Shown here piece after piece: positions 1 through 10,635 of a stretch of 64,000 nt of DNA (the stretch's first letter is position 1; each line of letters starts with the position of its first letter). Source of the DNA: Crenothrix polyspora (GTDB taxonomy: Bacteria > Pseudomonadota > Gammaproteobacteria > Methylococcales > Methylomonadaceae). Both the position numbers and the translations under genes were made by a program. The stretch spans positions 62,001-126,000 of the forward strand of contig NZ_FUKI01000119.1 in assembly GCF_900163755.1 (NCBI RefSeq), read 5' to 3'. A model generated the notes under the pieces. That model made no database searches. It was given only the letters and a program-made list of their open reading frames with translations, and was not told the DNA's origin.

Positions 1-125
1 TTAGGCTGTAAGCTGTCGAGAAAATCGTCTTTAAAGTGCATACGGCTGACATCTAAATACAGCCCTAAATCGTCGTTAAAATACAATAAATCTTGATAGC
101 GCTGCCAAAGTTCTTGATTATTCAT
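1..125 (-). CDS. pgi: glucose-6-phosphate isomerase, N-terminal part (runs off the window)
   Basis: Reading leftward from an ATG at 125, about 41 codons are present before the window edge. The peptide begins [15 protein letters not shown] and continues with GLYLDVSRM and DFLDSLQP. This matches the N-terminus of cyanobacterial and methylotroph-type phosphoglucose isomerases, which start with a WQRYQDWLYY...GLYLDISRM pattern. The enzyme interconverts glucose-6-phosphate and fructose-6-phosphate in the cytoplasm. The gene lies downstream of gnd on the same strand, which fits a sugar-phosphate block. Only the first tenth of the protein is visible, so the call rests on the N-terminal signature from memory. 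Confidence 0.7.
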   Translation of the reverse strand, partial: MNNQELWQRYQDLLYFNDDLGLYLDVSRMHFKDDFLDSLQP

Positions 126-256
126 AATTATTCCGTGTTAGATTGGTGGGCATATCGTGTAAGCTCGTGCGCTTTATAAGCAGTCAAGCATACGCTTTGG
201 CATATTTCAGGACGCTTAAATCCTGTCGATGTTATTTTTAAACACCGTGAGCGAAC

Positions 257-287
257 TACCTAAATTGCACTTAGCGCAATTTAGGTA
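257..287. repeat. perfect 12-bp inverted repeat between gnd and pgi
   Basis: TACCTAAATTGC and its exact reverse complement GCAATTTAGGTA flank a 7-base loop. No T-run follows on either strand, so it is not a clear intrinsic terminator. It could be an mRNA-processing or stabilising hairpin in a gnd-pgi transcript. Confidence 0.5.
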
Positions 288-324
288 AGCAAAAGGGCTA
301 GGGTTTTTATCGATAAGCGCTTGT

Positions 325-1308
325 TTAAGAGGGTTTCGTTTTTTCAATATGGCCACCAAACTGCTTACGCATGGCGGAAATCATTTTGTCTGAGAACGTA
401 TTTTGCTGGCGCGAACGGAAGCGTGAATACAACGCGGCGGTTAATACGTGTGCCGGAACAGCCTCTTCAATCGCGGCTTGTACTGTCCAGCGACCTTCGC
501 CGGAGTCTTCTACATAGCCGGTATAGTTTGATAAGTCGGGGTTTTCAACCAAGGCAATAGCGGTTAAATCCAGTAACCAGGAGCCGACCACACTGCCGCG
601 TCGCCATACTTCGGCAATTTCTGGCAGATCAAGGTCATAACGTAAATTTTCAGGTAAGTTTTCGGAATCGGCGTTACGCATAATGTCGAAACCTTCGGCG
701 TAGGCCATCATCATGCCGTATTCAATGCCGTTATGTATCATTTTTACAAAGTGCCCAGAACCTGCTGGCCCGCAATGTAAATAGCCCTGCTCGGCTGTGC
801 CGGTAAAATTGTCGCGGCCAGGCGTGGGATCGATGTCGCCTTTGCCCGGTGCTAAAGTTTTAAAGATAGGGTCGAGTAATTCAACTTGGGGTTTTGAGCC
901 ACCAATCATCAGGCAATAACCTCTTTCCACGCCCCACACGCCGCCACTGGTGCCAACGTCCATGTAATGAATACCTTGTGCCGCTAAGGTTTTTGCGCGG
1001 CGTGCGTCATCTTTGTAAAAAGAGTTGCCGCCATCAATAATAATATCGCCTTCATCCAATAATTCTGACAGGGCAGTGACCGTGCTTTCGGTTAACTCGC
1101 CCGCCGGTACCATGCACCATACAATACGTGGGGCTTGCAGGGTTTCAACCAACTCTTTTAAGCTGGATGCACCCAGTCCGCCTTCTGCTTTAAAGGTGTC
1201 TACATTGCTTGCATTGACATCAAAGCCGACACAGGTGTGGCCGCCTTTCATTAATCGTCTGGCCATGTTTGCGCCCATTTTTCCCAGACCGATCATTCCT
1301 ATTTGCAT
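325..1308 (-). CDS. gnd: 6-phosphogluconate dehydrogenase, decarboxylating (short form)
   Basis: Oxidatively decarboxylates 6-phosphogluconate to ribulose-5-phosphate. The 327-residue protein opens with the Rossmann motif [16 protein letters not shown]. It has the family substrate-binding segment [13 protein letters not shown], and [18 protein letters not shown] carries the catalytic Lys and the His-Asn pair. The length matches the short, often NAD-linked GndA/YqeC class rather than the roughly 470-residue enteric Gnd. It is divergent from accA, with about 280 bp between the two starts. In methylotrophs this enzyme can serve the dissimilatory RuMP cycle; that role is inferred from context. 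Confidence 0.92.
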   Translation of the reverse strand: MQIGMIGLGKMGANMARRLMKGGHTCVGFDVNASNVDTFKAEGGLGASSLKELVETLQAPRIVWCMVPAGELTESTVTALSELLDEGDIIIDGGNSFYKDDARRAKTLAAQGIHYMDVGTSGGVWGVERGYCLMIGGSKPQVELLDPIFKTLAPGKGDIDPTPGRDNFTGTAEQGYLHCGPAGSGHFVKMIHNGIEYGMMMAYAEGFDIMRNADSENLPENLRYDLDLPEIAEVWRRGSVVGSWLLDLTAIALVENPDLSNYTGYVEDSGEGRWTVQAAIEEAVPAHVLTAALYSRFRSRQQNTFSDKMISAMRKQFGGHIEKTKPS

Positions 1309-1587
1309 ATTGTTCTCTTTAGATTAAGTAAGTAGTGATTGCTTTAAAGTGGTGCGCTTTTTTGCACCGCGCACCAAAGTAGTGTGTATTTTAGGTGATT
1401 AAATCCAACACAGGGCATTATAAGAAATAAAGCAATGATTATGCCAGTATGTTGTATTTTTAAAGTAGGCACGCGTTATAAGTGGCTATAAAGTAGCAAA
1501 AGTTCAGTGTAGATTTAAGATGCTCTGGAATTTATGACTGAATTTCTATAGAATTAAGCGTTTACTTCACTTTCACGTCTGGCCTAT

Positions 1588-2556
1588 ATGGATTTAAAAT
1601 TTCTTGATTTCGAACAACCTATCGCCGAACTAGAAGCGAAAATTGAAGAACTTCGCAAAGTGGAGTTTAACAATGACATTAATATTTCAGATGCACTGAG
1701 GCAGTTAGAGGAAAAAAGTCAGGCGCAAAAAGAAGCGGTATTTGGTAATCTGTCTGATTGGCAAATTTCGCAATTATCACGGCATCCTGGACGACCTTAT
1801 ACGCTTGATTATGTCGAGCAGATTTTTGATGATTTCCATGAGTTGCATGGCGATCGCACCTATGCCGACGACCCTGCTATTGTTTGCGGGTTAGCGCGTT
1901 TAGGTGAGCAGTCGGTGATGCTGATTGGTCATCAGAAAGGCCGCGATACCAAAGAAAAAATTTACCGTAATTTCGGTATGCCGCGTCCTGAAGGTTATCG
2001 TAAAGCACTGCGAATTATGAAGCTGGCCGAGCGGTTTAGCATCCCGATTATCTGTTTAATTGATACGCCGGGCGCTTACCCTGGTATTGGTGCGGAAGAG
2101 CGTGGCCAAAGTGAGGCAATTGCCCGTAATTTGTTTGAAATGGCCACCCTTAAAACGCCGGTAATTTGTACGATTATTGGTGAAGGTGGTTCGGGTGGTG
2201 CGTTAGCGATAGGCGTGGGTGATCGATTGATTATGCTGGAATACAGCACCTATTCGGTAATTTCGCCGGAAGGTTGTGCGTCTATTTTGTGGAAGAGTGC
2301 TGATAAATCGCAATTAGCCGCCGAAGCAATGGGCATTACCTCTGATCGTATTCGTGAGCTAGGTTTGCTGGACGAAGTGGTTAGAGAGCCTTTGGGTGGT
2401 GCGCATCGAGATTTTAAAGCAACAGCTTTAAATTTAAAAGAAGTGTTACTGAGGCATTTAGCTGATTTGCAGCAAGCGCCGATTGAAGAAACGGTGGAAA
2501 AACGTTACCAACGTTTGATGAGTTTTGGTGCGTTCACTGATGAAATAAGTAAATAA
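1588..2556 (+). CDS. accA: acetyl-CoA carboxylase carboxyltransferase subunit alpha
   Basis: The alpha subunit of the carboxyltransferase half of acetyl-CoA carboxylase transfers CO2 from carboxybiotin to acetyl-CoA to make malonyl-CoA, with AccD as partner. The N-terminus [20 protein letters not shown] is nearly the canonical AccA start. [42 protein letters not shown] and [15 protein letters not shown] are family hallmarks. The length of 322 aa is typical (about 319). It stands alone on its strand and is followed by a hairpin at 2577-2602, consistent with a single-gene unit. Confidence 0.97.
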   Translation: MDLKFLDFEQPIAELEAKIEELRKVEFNNDINISDALRQLEEKSQAQKEAVFGNLSDWQISQLSRHPGRPYTLDYVEQIFDDFHELHGDRTYADDPAIVCGLARLGEQSVMLIGHQKGRDTKEKIYRNFGMPRPEGYRKALRIMKLAERFSIPIICLIDTPGAYPGIGAEERGQSEAIARNLFEMATLKTPVICTIIGEGGSGGALAIGVGDRLIMLEYSTYSVISPEGCASILWKSADKSQLAAEAMGITSDRIRELGLLDEVVREPLGGAHRDFKATALNLKEVLLRHLADLQQAPIEETVEKRYQRLMSFGAFTDEISK

Positions 2557-2576
2557 ACCAGTGCTTTTAAAACTCA

Positions 2577-2602
2577 GGTGGGCAAAGCTTTTTTTGCCCA
2601 CC
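2577..2602 (+). terminator. hairpin after accA
   Basis: GGTGGGCAAA pairs perfectly with TTTGCCCACC across a 6-base loop, 20 bp after the accA stop. The U-rich part lies in the loop and second arm rather than after it, so it is a probable but not textbook terminator. Confidence 0.55.
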
Positions 2603-2665
2603 CTTAGCTGTTAGGTGGTTTTGGCTAGGGTTATAGGGCGCAATAGCGGCCCCGCGTATTCCTTT

Positions 2666-2743
2666 TGTAGGTTGGGGTGAGGTAACGAACCCCAACGATA
2701 CGGCGCATCATGTGTTGAGTTCCTAGCGTCACCCCAACCTACA
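2666..2743. repeat. REP-like palindromic element
   Basis: The 15-mer TGTAGGTTGGGGTGA at 2666-2680 has its exact reverse complement at 2729-2743, separated by 48 bp that contain another ACCCCAAC motif. This is the shape of a repetitive extragenic palindrome. It sits in the 303-bp accA-truD gap, in which nothing else is visible apart from the hairpin at 2577-2602. Confidence 0.6.
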
Positions 2744-2859
2744 CCAGTATAAGTGGATAACCCCTTTAGTTGGTAGCCTAAAGCCTATTTGCAACTGACT
2801 GAATTTAAAAATATAAATTTTTTAGAGGCTTATCGCTATTTTATCGTATGTGAAAATAA

Positions 2860-3876
2860 ATGAATATTGACTTACCGCTCTGGCCTTGTATTTATGGGTC
2901 ACCTTTTGCTACGGGAAGTATTCGTAGCAGACCAGAAGATTTTATTGTTATAGAAAACCTGTCTTTCGAGCCATCGGGCAACGGCGAACATGCGTTTTTG
3001 CGCATTGAAAAAACGGGCGAAAATACCGAGTTTATTGCGCGGCAACTGGCGAAGTTTGCCGGTGTTCGGCAACGCGATATTGGTTATGCTGGGCTCAAAG
3101 ATCGCCATGCAGTAACGACACAATGGTTTAGTGTCTGGCTACCAGGCAAAGTTGATCCAGATTGGACACAATTACACTCGGATAATATTAACGTATTACA
3201 CGTTATTCGTCATGCACGCAAGTTAAAGCGTGGTGCGCTATCAGGTAACCGCTTTAAGATTACTGTGCGCGATTGGCACGGTGATCAGGCAAAAACTGAG
3301 CAGCAACTGGAAGCTATAAAAGCCCACGGTATTGCTAATTATTACGGCTTACAGCGTTTTGGCCATGATGGCCATAATGTTAATAAGGCGTTAGCAATGT
3401 TTCAGGGTGTAAAAGTGGGGCGTGAGCAACACAGTCTGTATCTTTCGGCCGCGCGGTCTTTTTTGTTTAATCAGATTTTGGCGGCTCGTGTGGCCGATGC
3501 TAGCTGGGATCAGGCGCTGCCCGATACCGTGTATATGATTGATGGTTCGCACAGCAGTTTTAAATCGGAACATCCGGATGCGGAAATTGTGGGTCGGCTG
3601 GCTGAGCAAAGCATACATCCGACCGCTGTATTGTGTGGTATAGCCAAGCCAGCGTATAACTTAAATGCGGTGGAACAGGCAGTAATCGACAGCTATCCTG
3701 CGCTTGTTCAGGGTTTAATCGCCTGTGGTGTGGAGATGGATCGTCGCGCTCTGCGTATTAATGTGGCCGATTTACACTGGCAGTTTGTCAGTAACACGCT
3801 ATTAGTGCTTGAATTTACCTTACCTGCTGGCTGTTATGCAACAGCGTTGTTACGGGAAATTATTGTTTTCAAATAA
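2860..3876 (+). CDS. truD: tRNA pseudouridine(13) synthase
   Basis: Isomerises U13 of certain tRNAs to pseudouridine. The TruD catalytic motif GYAGLKDRHAVTTQWFS is present with the nucleophilic Asp near residue 81. NYYGLQRFG and the RSFLFNQILAAR block are also family signatures. The length of 338 aa agrees with E. coli TruD (349). It is not in the surE-pcm context seen in enterics and appears monocistronic. Confidence 0.95.
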   Translation: MNIDLPLWPCIYGSPFATGSIRSRPEDFIVIENLSFEPSGNGEHAFLRIEKTGENTEFIARQLAKFAGVRQRDIGYAGLKDRHAVTTQWFSVWLPGKVDPDWTQLHSDNINVLHVIRHARKLKRGALSGNRFKITVRDWHGDQAKTEQQLEAIKAHGIANYYGLQRFGHDGHNVNKALAMFQGVKVGREQHSLYLSAARSFLFNQILAARVADASWDQALPDTVYMIDGSHSSFKSEHPDAEIVGRLAEQSIHPTAVLCGIAKPAYNLNAVEQAVIDSYPALVQGLIACGVEMDRRALRINVADLHWQFVSNTLLVLEFTLPAGCYATALLREIIVFK

Positions 3877-3893
3877 TAGGATAGTTGTGTTGC

Positions 3894-3922
3894 TTGACGG
3901 TATCAATACCTGAGTCTATAGT
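3894..3922 (+). promoter_or_regulatory. candidate sigma-70 promoter
   Basis: TTGACG (3894-3899), a 17-bp spacer and TATAGT (3917-3922) form a good consensus match just after truD. It would drive the small gene at 4236 through a roughly 300-nt leader. The 359-bp gap 3877-4235 holds an 88-codon frame of unconvincing composition and no other recognisable feature. Confidence 0.4.
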
Positions 3923-4235
3923 TGTTTTAACACCAGCGCCCTGTTTTCTATCACAGCCTATTGGTAGGCTGCTTGTCTTAAGCTATTTATCTTTACAAAG
4001 ATTAGTTAATTTTTCTATTGATATGGGTTTATTTTTTACATATTTACATAAATTACTTTTTATTTCAATGGCTTGTTTTTTTGTAATCTGTTTACTTTTT
4101 GCTTTGTACTTTGGTACAATAAAATTAAGCGGAGTTTCAATTTTAATGTAATATGCTGAGTGTATTGCGCGCACAGTATGGGTGACAATTTCGTTATTTT
4201 ATAGAAACAACATCTTTCAGCAATAACAGAAACCA

Positions 4236-4727
4236 ATGTCAAATTTAACATTATCATTTACGCTCATACTCGCTGCAGCTGTTACTGCGTGGGTTATTAT
4301 TAATCGACACAAGCAAACCGTACTAGAGGAGATGGCAGAAGAATTAAAAGAGCGCCAAGCGGCGGATGAACAAAATAAACAAATGATGGTGCAAAAATAC
4401 AAGCAGCTTCAAACGCAGTTAAAAGATCCGCTTATTCAAAGTTTATGGTCTTTGCTTGAGGATGCATTTTCTCAGGGACTTATTGAAAAATTCAGTGACG
4501 AACAATTTAAAGTATCACAAGATGAGCAGCGTATTGATCTTGCTATGTGTTGGATTGCAAAAGATGATGGCTTATCTCAGCTAGCTCTCAGAAGATTAGC
4601 GCATAAACACGCCACTGATATTGCGGTACATTATGGTTTGTTTTTAAATAATATGGTGTGTGATCAATCTCACCTTGAATTGCAATTTAACGAAAATAGT
4701 TTAATACAGTCTAATGATGCTTCGTAA
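4236..4727 (+). CDS. membrane-anchored coiled-coil protein of unknown function
   Basis: 163 aa. Residues about 5-22 form one hydrophobic segment (LTLSFTLILAAAVTAWVII) followed by basic residues, suggesting a single N-terminal anchor. A charged helical stretch rich in E, K and Q (about 25-65) looks like a short coiled coil, and a soluble C-terminal part follows. I do not recognise the family. It is flanked by truD and, convergently, by the acyltransferase, with no clear operon partner. Confidence 0.55.
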   Translation: MSNLTLSFTLILAAAVTAWVIINRHKQTVLEEMAEELKERQAADEQNKQMMVQKYKQLQTQLKDPLIQSLWSLLEDAFSQGLIEKFSDEQFKVSQDEQRIDLAMCWIAKDDGLSQLALRRLAHKHATDIAVHYGLFLNNMVCDQSHLELQFNENSLIQSNDAS

Positions 4728-4832
4728 GGCGATTTGTTATAATAACTTGCTATTTTGTTAACCATTGCCATAAGACGCGAGAAATAATAGCTCATTACAG
4801 ATGTTTTATAAAAAGTACCTGAAATGGCCAGG

Positions 4833-6842
4833 CTAATCCTCCAGCGTAAAATGTTTGCTAACATAGACTGCGCCAGCAGTATTTAAATGATTACTATCGT
4901 GATACAGTATTTGGCCTTCTTTACTAGCCCAACAATAATTATCGTCACATAAACTTGGCAGCGTATCCCATACCTTTACACTAGGAAACTCATTTAATAC
5001 TTGCCTAATAATAGCCAAGTATTTTTGCCGACGATGAGTGACACGCGAACGTGAAATAGCGCAGGGTATTTTTGTTGTCAAACCACTTAATCGCCAAGGG
5101 CGATTAATACACGCCGCAGGTTCAAATTCTAAATCTGGGGTATCAAGTACGAAAACAATAGTTTTACCGGTCTTCGTTAATCGCTGCAATGTGTTTTTCA
5201 TACCCTTTTGAAAAATTAAATAAGGATCACTGTCTATTAAAACGTGTGGCGGTATATTGACATAATGAGACAGTTGTTTTTTAGCTATAAAGCTTTGTTG
5301 ATTTAGTTCTGTTAAAGCGCGACTCGCCAATATAATAGTTTTTATCGAGGGTGTGGAAATTGCCATTTCTAAGGCTTGATTAATAAGCGGACGACAGTTT
5401 TTATTAAAATAGTCAGGATTATCAAAAAAAGGAAAGCAATCACCTACGGCTAAATTTAATAAGTTACCACCTGTTACGTTGGTTTTTGTTATTAATCCGT
5501 CATACAAGTGATTAGCATGGCTATCGCCTACTAATAATGCCGTTGGCAAATTTTCACTGTGTTGTATTTGGCAAAAATCGGCATGGGGGAATTTTGCATG
5601 ACACTGTGTTGATAATACTGGTTTTTTAATTGAAAGTGCATTATTAACGCTGGTATTATCTTTATAATTAATCACGTTAATTTTATGTTGTTGGATGCAG
5701 CGACCTAAATAGCCTATAAATAATAGCGTTATTAACAATGCCGCACTGAGTATTTTATTTTTTTGAAAACGTATTTTTCTTTCCACAAAATAATAGCTTA
5801 CCCAGGCCAAAAAAATACTAATCACTATGATAGTTATTTTTAGTCGCGCATTGGGTGCATCTATTTCAGTTATATGTATAAAGCTTAATAAAACCCAATG
5901 CCATAAATACAAGGGGTAACTGATAAGGCCGATAGAAACAGCGATTTTATTGCTTAAGATACGACTATTAAACCAGGTGTTTTGTCCGGCGATAATTAAA
6001 CAACTAGCACCTATTGTTGGTATTAATGCCCACCCTGATGGGAAAAGTATTTTTTTACTGTCAAAAGTATACCAAGCGAATACTATTAGTATTAAGCCAA
6101 ACCAAGATACTATATTAGCAAAAAACTTAATGTTATAGGTTGAAAAATATTTTTTAATGAGCGATACAGTATTTTCAGCATAATAAGTCTTTAAGCAAGA
6201 AACAGCACTGCCAATTAACAATTCCCATGCTCTGGTATGCGGGTAAAAAAATACCTGTGTTGGCTGTAATTTTATATTTGCAATATTAAGAAAAAAACTA
6301 ATAATCAAGCATGTTAATATGCTGTAGAGAGGGTTTAATCTAAAGCGTTGACACAGCATGAGCAATAAAGGAAAAAAACAATAAAATTGTTCTTCAATAC
6401 TGAGTGACCAAAGATGTAATAAGGGTTTATATTCTGCCTGGTTATCAAAATAACCGGATTCACTTTGCAATACAAAGTTAGAAATATAAACTGATCCGGC
6501 AGCAATGTGTTTTCCTAATGTTTCATATTCATTCGGCAGTAAAATAAACCAACCGACCACTAAGCAAAAAATCAGAACAACAATAAGCGATGGAAAAATG
6601 CGGTGAATACGCCGACTGTAAAAATGTAATAAACTAAAACAGCCTTGTTGCTGTTCTTTAATAATAATACCTGTTATTAAATAACCCGATATTACAAAAA
6701 AAATATCCACGCCAATAAAGCCACCTCTCAAAAATTTAGGAAAGGCGTGAAAAATAATCACTAATAAAATGGCTAAAGCGCGTAAGCCATCAATATCCGA
6801 ACGATAGTGGCTATGTGGGATAGGTGTTACTGTTTTAGGCAT
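4833..6842 (-). CDS. acyltransferase 3 / SGNH fusion (OafA/YrhL-type O-acyltransferase)
   Basis: 669 aa, fusing an N-terminal multi-pass acyltransferase-3 domain (residues 1-380) to a C-terminal SGNH hydrolase-like domain. The AT3 part has RSDIDGLRALAILLVIIFH with the conserved His at 32, GFIGVDIFFVISGYLI and about ten hydrophobic helices. The SGNH part has the GDSH nucleophile motif at 439-442 and the DSNH Asp/His motif near 649-652. Such proteins O-acetylate surface polysaccharides or lipopolysaccharide at the inner membrane. It lies 165 bp downstream of hslU on the same strand, with a hairpin between, so co-transcription is uncertain. It could modify the polysaccharide made by the 47.6-60 kb cluster, but nothing links them directly. 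Confidence 0.88.
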   Translation of the reverse strand: MPKTVTPIPHSHYRSDIDGLRALAILLVIIFHAFPKFLRGGFIGVDIFFVISGYLITGIIIKEQQQGCFSLLHFYSRRIHRIFPSLIVVLIFCLVVGWFILLPNEYETLGKHIAAGSVYISNFVLQSESGYFDNQAEYKPLLHLWSLSIEEQFYCFFPLLLMLCQRFRLNPLYSILTCLIISFFLNIANIKLQPTQVFFYPHTRAWELLIGSAVSCLKTYYAENTVSLIKKYFSTYNIKFFANIVSWFGLILIVFAWYTFDSKKILFPSGWALIPTIGASCLIIAGQNTWFNSRILSNKIAVSIGLISYPLYLWHWVLLSFIHITEIDAPNARLKITIIVISIFLAWVSYYFVERKIRFQKNKILSAALLITLLFIGYLGRCIQQHKINVINYKDNTSVNNALSIKKPVLSTQCHAKFPHADFCQIQHSENLPTALLVGDSHANHLYDGLITKTNVTGGNLLNLAVGDCFPFFDNPDYFNKNCRPLINQALEMAISTPSIKTIILASRALTELNQQSFIAKKQLSHYVNIPPHVLIDSDPYLIFQKGMKNTLQRLTKTGKTIVFVLDTPDLEFEPAACINRPWRLSGLTTKIPCAISRSRVTHRRQKYLAIIRQVLNEFPSVKVWDTLPSLCDDNYCWASKEGQILYHDSNHLNTAGAVYVSKHFTLED

Positions 6843-6918
6843 GTTTTTAAATGCTTAACGAGACTGCGGCGGTATCGTTACCCAGATAAACACATTAGAC
6901 TCAATTTAATTAGGTAAG

Positions 6919-6947
6919 TTGGATTGCCAAGTGCGCTGGCAACCCAA
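6919..6947. repeat. hairpin between hslU and the acyltransferase gene
   Basis: TTGGATTGCCA pairs with TGGCAACCCAA across a 7-base loop with one mismatch. No T-run follows. It may separate hslU transcription from the acyltransferase gene. A second small hairpin (GGGGT/GCCCC type) lies near 6970-6990. Confidence 0.4.
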
Positions 6948-7006
6948 TAAATAGGTACAGAAAATTTTGGAGTGGGGTTGTAGCCCCAACATAGTACGCT
7001 GTACAG

Positions 7007-8332
7007 CTATAAAATATACCGACTCAAATCCTCATCCTCAACCAGCGTGGTCAGATGTTGATTAACATAGGCCGCATCAACAATCACGGTTTTGTCCATT
7101 AAATCCGGTGCATTGTAGGAAATTTCTTCCAGCAATTTTTCCAGCATGGTGTGCAAACGTCTGGCACCGATGTTTTCGGTGGTCTCGTTAACTTGAAAGC
7201 CCATTTCGGCAATGCGCTTGATACCGTCTTCGGTAAAACTTAAATCCAAACCTTCGGTGGCTAAAAGGGCACGGTATTGTTCAGTTAAAGACGCATTAGG
7301 CTCGGTTAAAATACGCACGAAATCATCAGCGGATAGCGCACTCAATTCAACGCGAATCGGGAAACGGCCTTGCAATTCAGGAATCAAATCTGACGGCTTG
7401 GCGACATGAAACGCACCTGAAGCAATAAACAAAATGTGATCGGTTTTAATAGCGCCGTATTTGGTACTGACAGTGCTGCCTTCAACTAAAGGCAATAAAT
7501 CACGTTGTACGCCTTCGCGGGACACTTCGCCGCCACCGCCGCCATGATCGCCGCGTTTACAAATCTTGTCGATTTCATCCAGAAACACAATACCGTTTTG
7601 CTCGACCGCATCCACGGCTTTTAGCTTAATTTCTTCATCATTGAGCAACTTGCCAGCTTCTTCTTCCTGCAACACCTTCAAGGCTTTACTGATCTTCATC
7701 TTACGCGAGCGGGTTTTGCCAGAACCCATGTTCTGAAACATGCCTTGCAACTGGCTGGTCATTTCTTCCATGCCCGGTGGTGCCATGATTTCTACGCCTA
7801 CGGGCGACACATGCACTTCCACGTCGATCTCTTTGTCGTTCAAATCGCCTTCGCGCAGTTTTTTGCGCATTTTTTGGCGGGTGGCTGATTCGGTTTCCGA
7901 TAACATACCGCCATCGGCACGCGGCAATAAAATATCCAGTACACGATCTTCTGCGGCATCCTGGGCGCGGGTCTGCACTTTTTCCATCTCTGTAATGCGG
8001 GTCATTTTAACGGCGCTATCGATCAAATCGCGGATAATGGATTCCACATCACGGCCTACATAGCCCACTTCGGTAAACTTGGTAGCTTCAATTTTAATGA
8101 ACGGCGCGTTGGCCAGACGTGCCAATCTACGTGCAATTTCAGTTTTACCCACGCCGGTGGGTCCAATCATCAGGATATTTTTAGGGGTGATTTCATCACG
8201 CAAGGCAGGATCAACCTGTTGTCTGCGCCAGCGGTTTCTTAGCGCAATGGCAACCGAGCGTTTGGCGCTGGCCTGGCCAACAATGTGTTTGTCCAGTTCG
8301 CTTACTATTTCTTTGGGGGTCATGTGTGTCAT
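7007..8332 (-). CDS. hslU: HslUV protease ATPase subunit
   Basis: AAA+ unfoldase that feeds proteins to the HslV peptidase. The 441-aa protein has [17 protein letters not shown] at the N-terminus, Walker [10 protein letters not shown], Walker [10 protein letters not shown] and the [14 protein letters not shown] pore-loop region. It ends in EDLSRYIL, the C-terminal tail that docks into HslV. It follows hslV by 5 bp on the same strand, the usual hslVU operon. Confidence 0.98.
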   Translation of the reverse strand: MTHMTPKEIVSELDKHIVGQASAKRSVAIALRNRWRRQQVDPALRDEITPKNILMIGPTGVGKTEIARRLARLANAPFIKIEATKFTEVGYVGRDVESIIRDLIDSAVKMTRITEMEKVQTRAQDAAEDRVLDILLPRADGGMLSETESATRQKMRKKLREGDLNDKEIDVEVHVSPVGVEIMAPPGMEEMTSQLQGMFQNMGSGKTRSRKMKISKALKVLQEEEAGKLLNDEEIKLKAVDAVEQNGIVFLDEIDKICKRGDHGGGGGEVSREGVQRDLLPLVEGSTVSTKYGAIKTDHILFIASGAFHVAKPSDLIPELQGRFPIRVELSALSADDFVRILTEPNASLTEQYRALLATEGLDLSFTEDGIKRIAEMGFQVNETTENIGARRLHTMLEKLLEEISYNAPDLMDKTVIVDAAYVNQHLTTLVEDEDLSRYIL

Positions 8333-8337
8333 GCGGT

Positions 8338-8883
8338 TTACTCGCTAGGTTCTGCGTCTAGTTCTTCTATGCGAAGATTGTGGTTGGTGTAAATACAAAT
8401 ATCGGCAGCGATATTCAAGGAACGCTCGACAATTTCTCGCGCACTTAAATTAGTATTTTCCAGCAACGCACGCGCGGCAGCCTGGGCAAATGCACCGCCG
8501 GAGCCGATGGCCATTAAGTTATTTTCGGGTTCGATGACATCGCCAGTGCCGGAAATAATCAACGAGGTTTTGGAATCGGCAATGGTCAGTAAGGCTTCTA
8601 ATTTGCGTAGCGCACGGTCGGTACGCCAGTCTTTGGCCATTTCTACGGCGGCACGGGTCAGATTGCCGCGATGCTTTTCCAGCTTCCCTTCAAAATGCTC
8701 AAATAAAGTGAAGGCATCGGCGGTAGCGCCTGCAAAGCCTGCGATGACTTTGTCGTTGTATAAACGACGAACTTTGCGGGCATTGCCTTTCATGACGGTA
8801 TTGCCTAAGGTGACTTGGCCGTCGCCGCCAATCACTACTTTATCGCCTCTGCGCACAGAGAGTATGGTTGTTCCTCTAAACAC
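8338..8883 (-). CDS. hslV: HslUV protease peptidase subunit
   Basis: Threonine protease of the HslUV (ClpQY) complex. The gene starts at GTG (8881-8883), with an AGGA element about 9 bases upstream. The N-terminus (M)[15 protein letters not shown] implies a short propeptide cleaved before the catalytic Thr. [19 protein letters not shown] and [14 protein letters not shown] are family motifs. The length of 181 aa is normal. It is the first gene of hslVU. I found no convincing sigma-32 promoter in the 147 bp upstream. Confidence 0.97.
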   Translation of the reverse strand: MFRGTTILSVRRGDKVVIGGDGQVTLGNTVMKGNARKVRRLYNDKVIAGFAGATADAFTLFEHFEGKLEKHRGNLTRAAVEMAKDWRTDRALRKLEALLTIADSKTSLIISGTGDVIEPENNLMAIGSGGAFAQAAARALLENTNLSAREIVERSLNIAADICIYTNHNLRIEELDAEPSE

Positions 8884-9030
8884 TTTTTTATATCCTGAAG
8901 TTGCTAAATACCTGCGTTAATTCTACAGGGTCTTAGCTGAATTGTGGGAAAAATGACATGCGGCCGTGCCGTTCTATCAATATGGGTGCTATTTTTTAGA
9001 ACTCAAGCAAAAGATGCGTGTTCTTTTCTT

Positions 9031-10635
9031 TTAGCGCCTATTGATTATATCGGTAGCCACCGCTTCGGCAACTTTAATGCCATCCACCGCAGCTGACAAA
9101 ATTCCCCCCGCATAACCCGCACCTTCGCCAGCAGGATACAGGCCTTTGGTATTCAGGCTTTGATACAGTTCATTACGCTTGATGCGTATGGGCGATGAGG
9201 TGCGCGTTTCTACGCCGGTTAGCAGCGCATCGGGCATGGCGAAGCCTTTTATTTTCTTGTCGAACACTGGCAAGGCTTCACGTATGGCTTCGATAGCGTA
9301 ATCGGGCAGGGCGGAGCTTAAATCGCATAAGTGTACGCCGGGTGTGTAGGAAGGCTGTACCTGACCTAATGCTGTCGAAGGACGTTGTGCCAGAAAGTCG
9401 CCTACGCGTTGTCCAGGGGCTGCATACGTGCCACCGCCTAAGATAAAGGCATGGGCTTCCAGACGACGTTGTAAATCAATACCTGCCAGCGGATTGCCAG
9501 GATAATCGTCCGGTGTTATGCCAACGACAATAGCGCTGTTGGCATTGCGTTCATTACGTGAATATTGGCTCATACCGTTAGTGACCACATGGCCTGCTTC
9601 GGAGGTGGCCGCAACCACCGTACCGCCAGGGCACATACAAAAGCTGTATACCGAACGGCCATTGCTGCAATGATGCGCCAGTTTGTAATCAGCAGCACCG
9701 AGTATCGAATGGCCAGCGTTATCGCCAAACTGGCAGCGGTCAATAATCGATTGCGGGTGTTCGATACGAAAGCCGATGGAAAATGGCTTGGCTTCTACAT
9801 ACACACCGCGCTCATAAAGCATTTTGAAGGTATCACGGGCGCTGTGGCCGACCGCTAATACCACATGGGTGCTGTGGATGATTTCACCACTGGACAATTG
9901 CACACCTTGCACTTGGCTATTTTCAATCAAGACATCATCGACGCGACTGGAAAAGCGGATTTCACCACCCAAGGCGACTATATTGGCACGCATTTCTTCC
10001 ACCATCGATACCAATTTGAACGTACCAATATGCGGTTTGCTGACGTACAGAATTTCTGCTGGAGCCCCAGCCTTCACGAATTCAGTTAATACTTTGCGAC
10101 CATAGTGTTTGGGATCTTTGATTTGCGTGTACAGTTTGCCATCCGAAAAAGTGCCGGCACCGCCTTCACCAAATTGCACGTTGGATTCCGCATTAAAAAT
10201 GCCTTTGCGCCACAGGCCGAAGGTATCTTTGGTGCGTTCACGCACCGCTTTGCCCCGTTCCAGAATAATAGGATTAAAACCCATTTGCGCGAGGATCAAG
10301 CCGGCAAATAAACCGCAAGGGCCAGTACCTATTACGATTGGTCTGGTTTTTAAATTGGCGGGTGCGCGGCCAACTTCATGGTAGGAGGTGTTCGGTGTTA
10401 GTGATACTTGTGGATCAGTTTCCAGATTTTTTAAGATGTCGTCTTCATTGTCGGTCAGCAAATCTATGGTGTAGATGAGTTTGATGTCGTGTTTTTTGCG
10501 GGCATCAAAGGCGCGGCGAAACACGCTGTAAGACACCAGATTGTCGGTTGTAATGTTGAGTTTGGTGAGAATAGCTGATTTAAGTTCAGCATCGGTATGG
10601 TTGAGCGGCAGTCTAAGTTCGGTGATTCTGAGCAT
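9031..10635 (-). CDS. FAD-dependent NAD(P)-binding oxidoreductase, large uncharacterised family
   Basis: I place the start at the internal ATG 10635, giving MLRITELRLPLNH, the normal N-terminus of this family; the open frame extends 19 codons further without a better start. Residues about 1-95 form a small N-terminal domain. An FAD dinucleotide-binding motif follows (VIGTGPCGLFAGLILAQMG), then ERGKAVRERTKDT and FGEGGAGTFSDGKL. The C-terminus contains PAGEGAGYAGGILSAAVDG, a second FAD-contacting segment. Such proteins are annotated as NAD(FAD)-utilizing dehydrogenases and lack an assigned substrate. It is monocistronic. Confidence 0.85.
   Translation of the reverse strand: MLRITELRLPLNHTDAELKSAILTKLNITTDNLVSYSVFRRAFDARKKHDIKLIYTIDLLTDNEDDILKNLETDPQVSLTPNTSYHEVGRAPANLKTRPIVIGTGPCGLFAGLILAQMGFNPIILERGKAVRERTKDTFGLWRKGIFNAESNVQFGEGGAGTFSDGKLYTQIKDPKHYGRKVLTEFVKAGAPAEILYVSKPHIGTFKLVSMVEEMRANIVALGGEIRFSSRVDDVLIENSQVQGVQLSSGEIIHSTHVVLAVGHSARDTFKMLYERGVYVEAKPFSIGFRIEHPQSIIDRCQFGDNAGHSILGAADYKLAHHCSNGRSVYSFCMCPGGTVVAATSEAGHVVTNGMSQYSRNERNANSAIVVGITPDDYPGNPLAGIDLQRRLEAHAFILGGGTYAAPGQRVGDFLAQRPSTALGQVQPSYTPGVHLCDLSSALPDYAIEAIREALPVFDKKIKGFAMPDALLTGVETRTSSPIRIKRNELYQSLNTKGLYPAGEGAGYAGGILSAAVDGIKVAEAVATDIINRR

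Noticed and set aside
3885-4151. 88-codon frame after truD
   Set aside because: No ribosome-binding site, mixed composition, and a candidate promoter lies inside its start. Its hydrophobic tail is typical of AT-rich non-coding DNA.
8884-9030. sigma-32 promoter before hslVU
   Set aside because: No CTTGAA and CCCCAT pair at the right spacing could be found.
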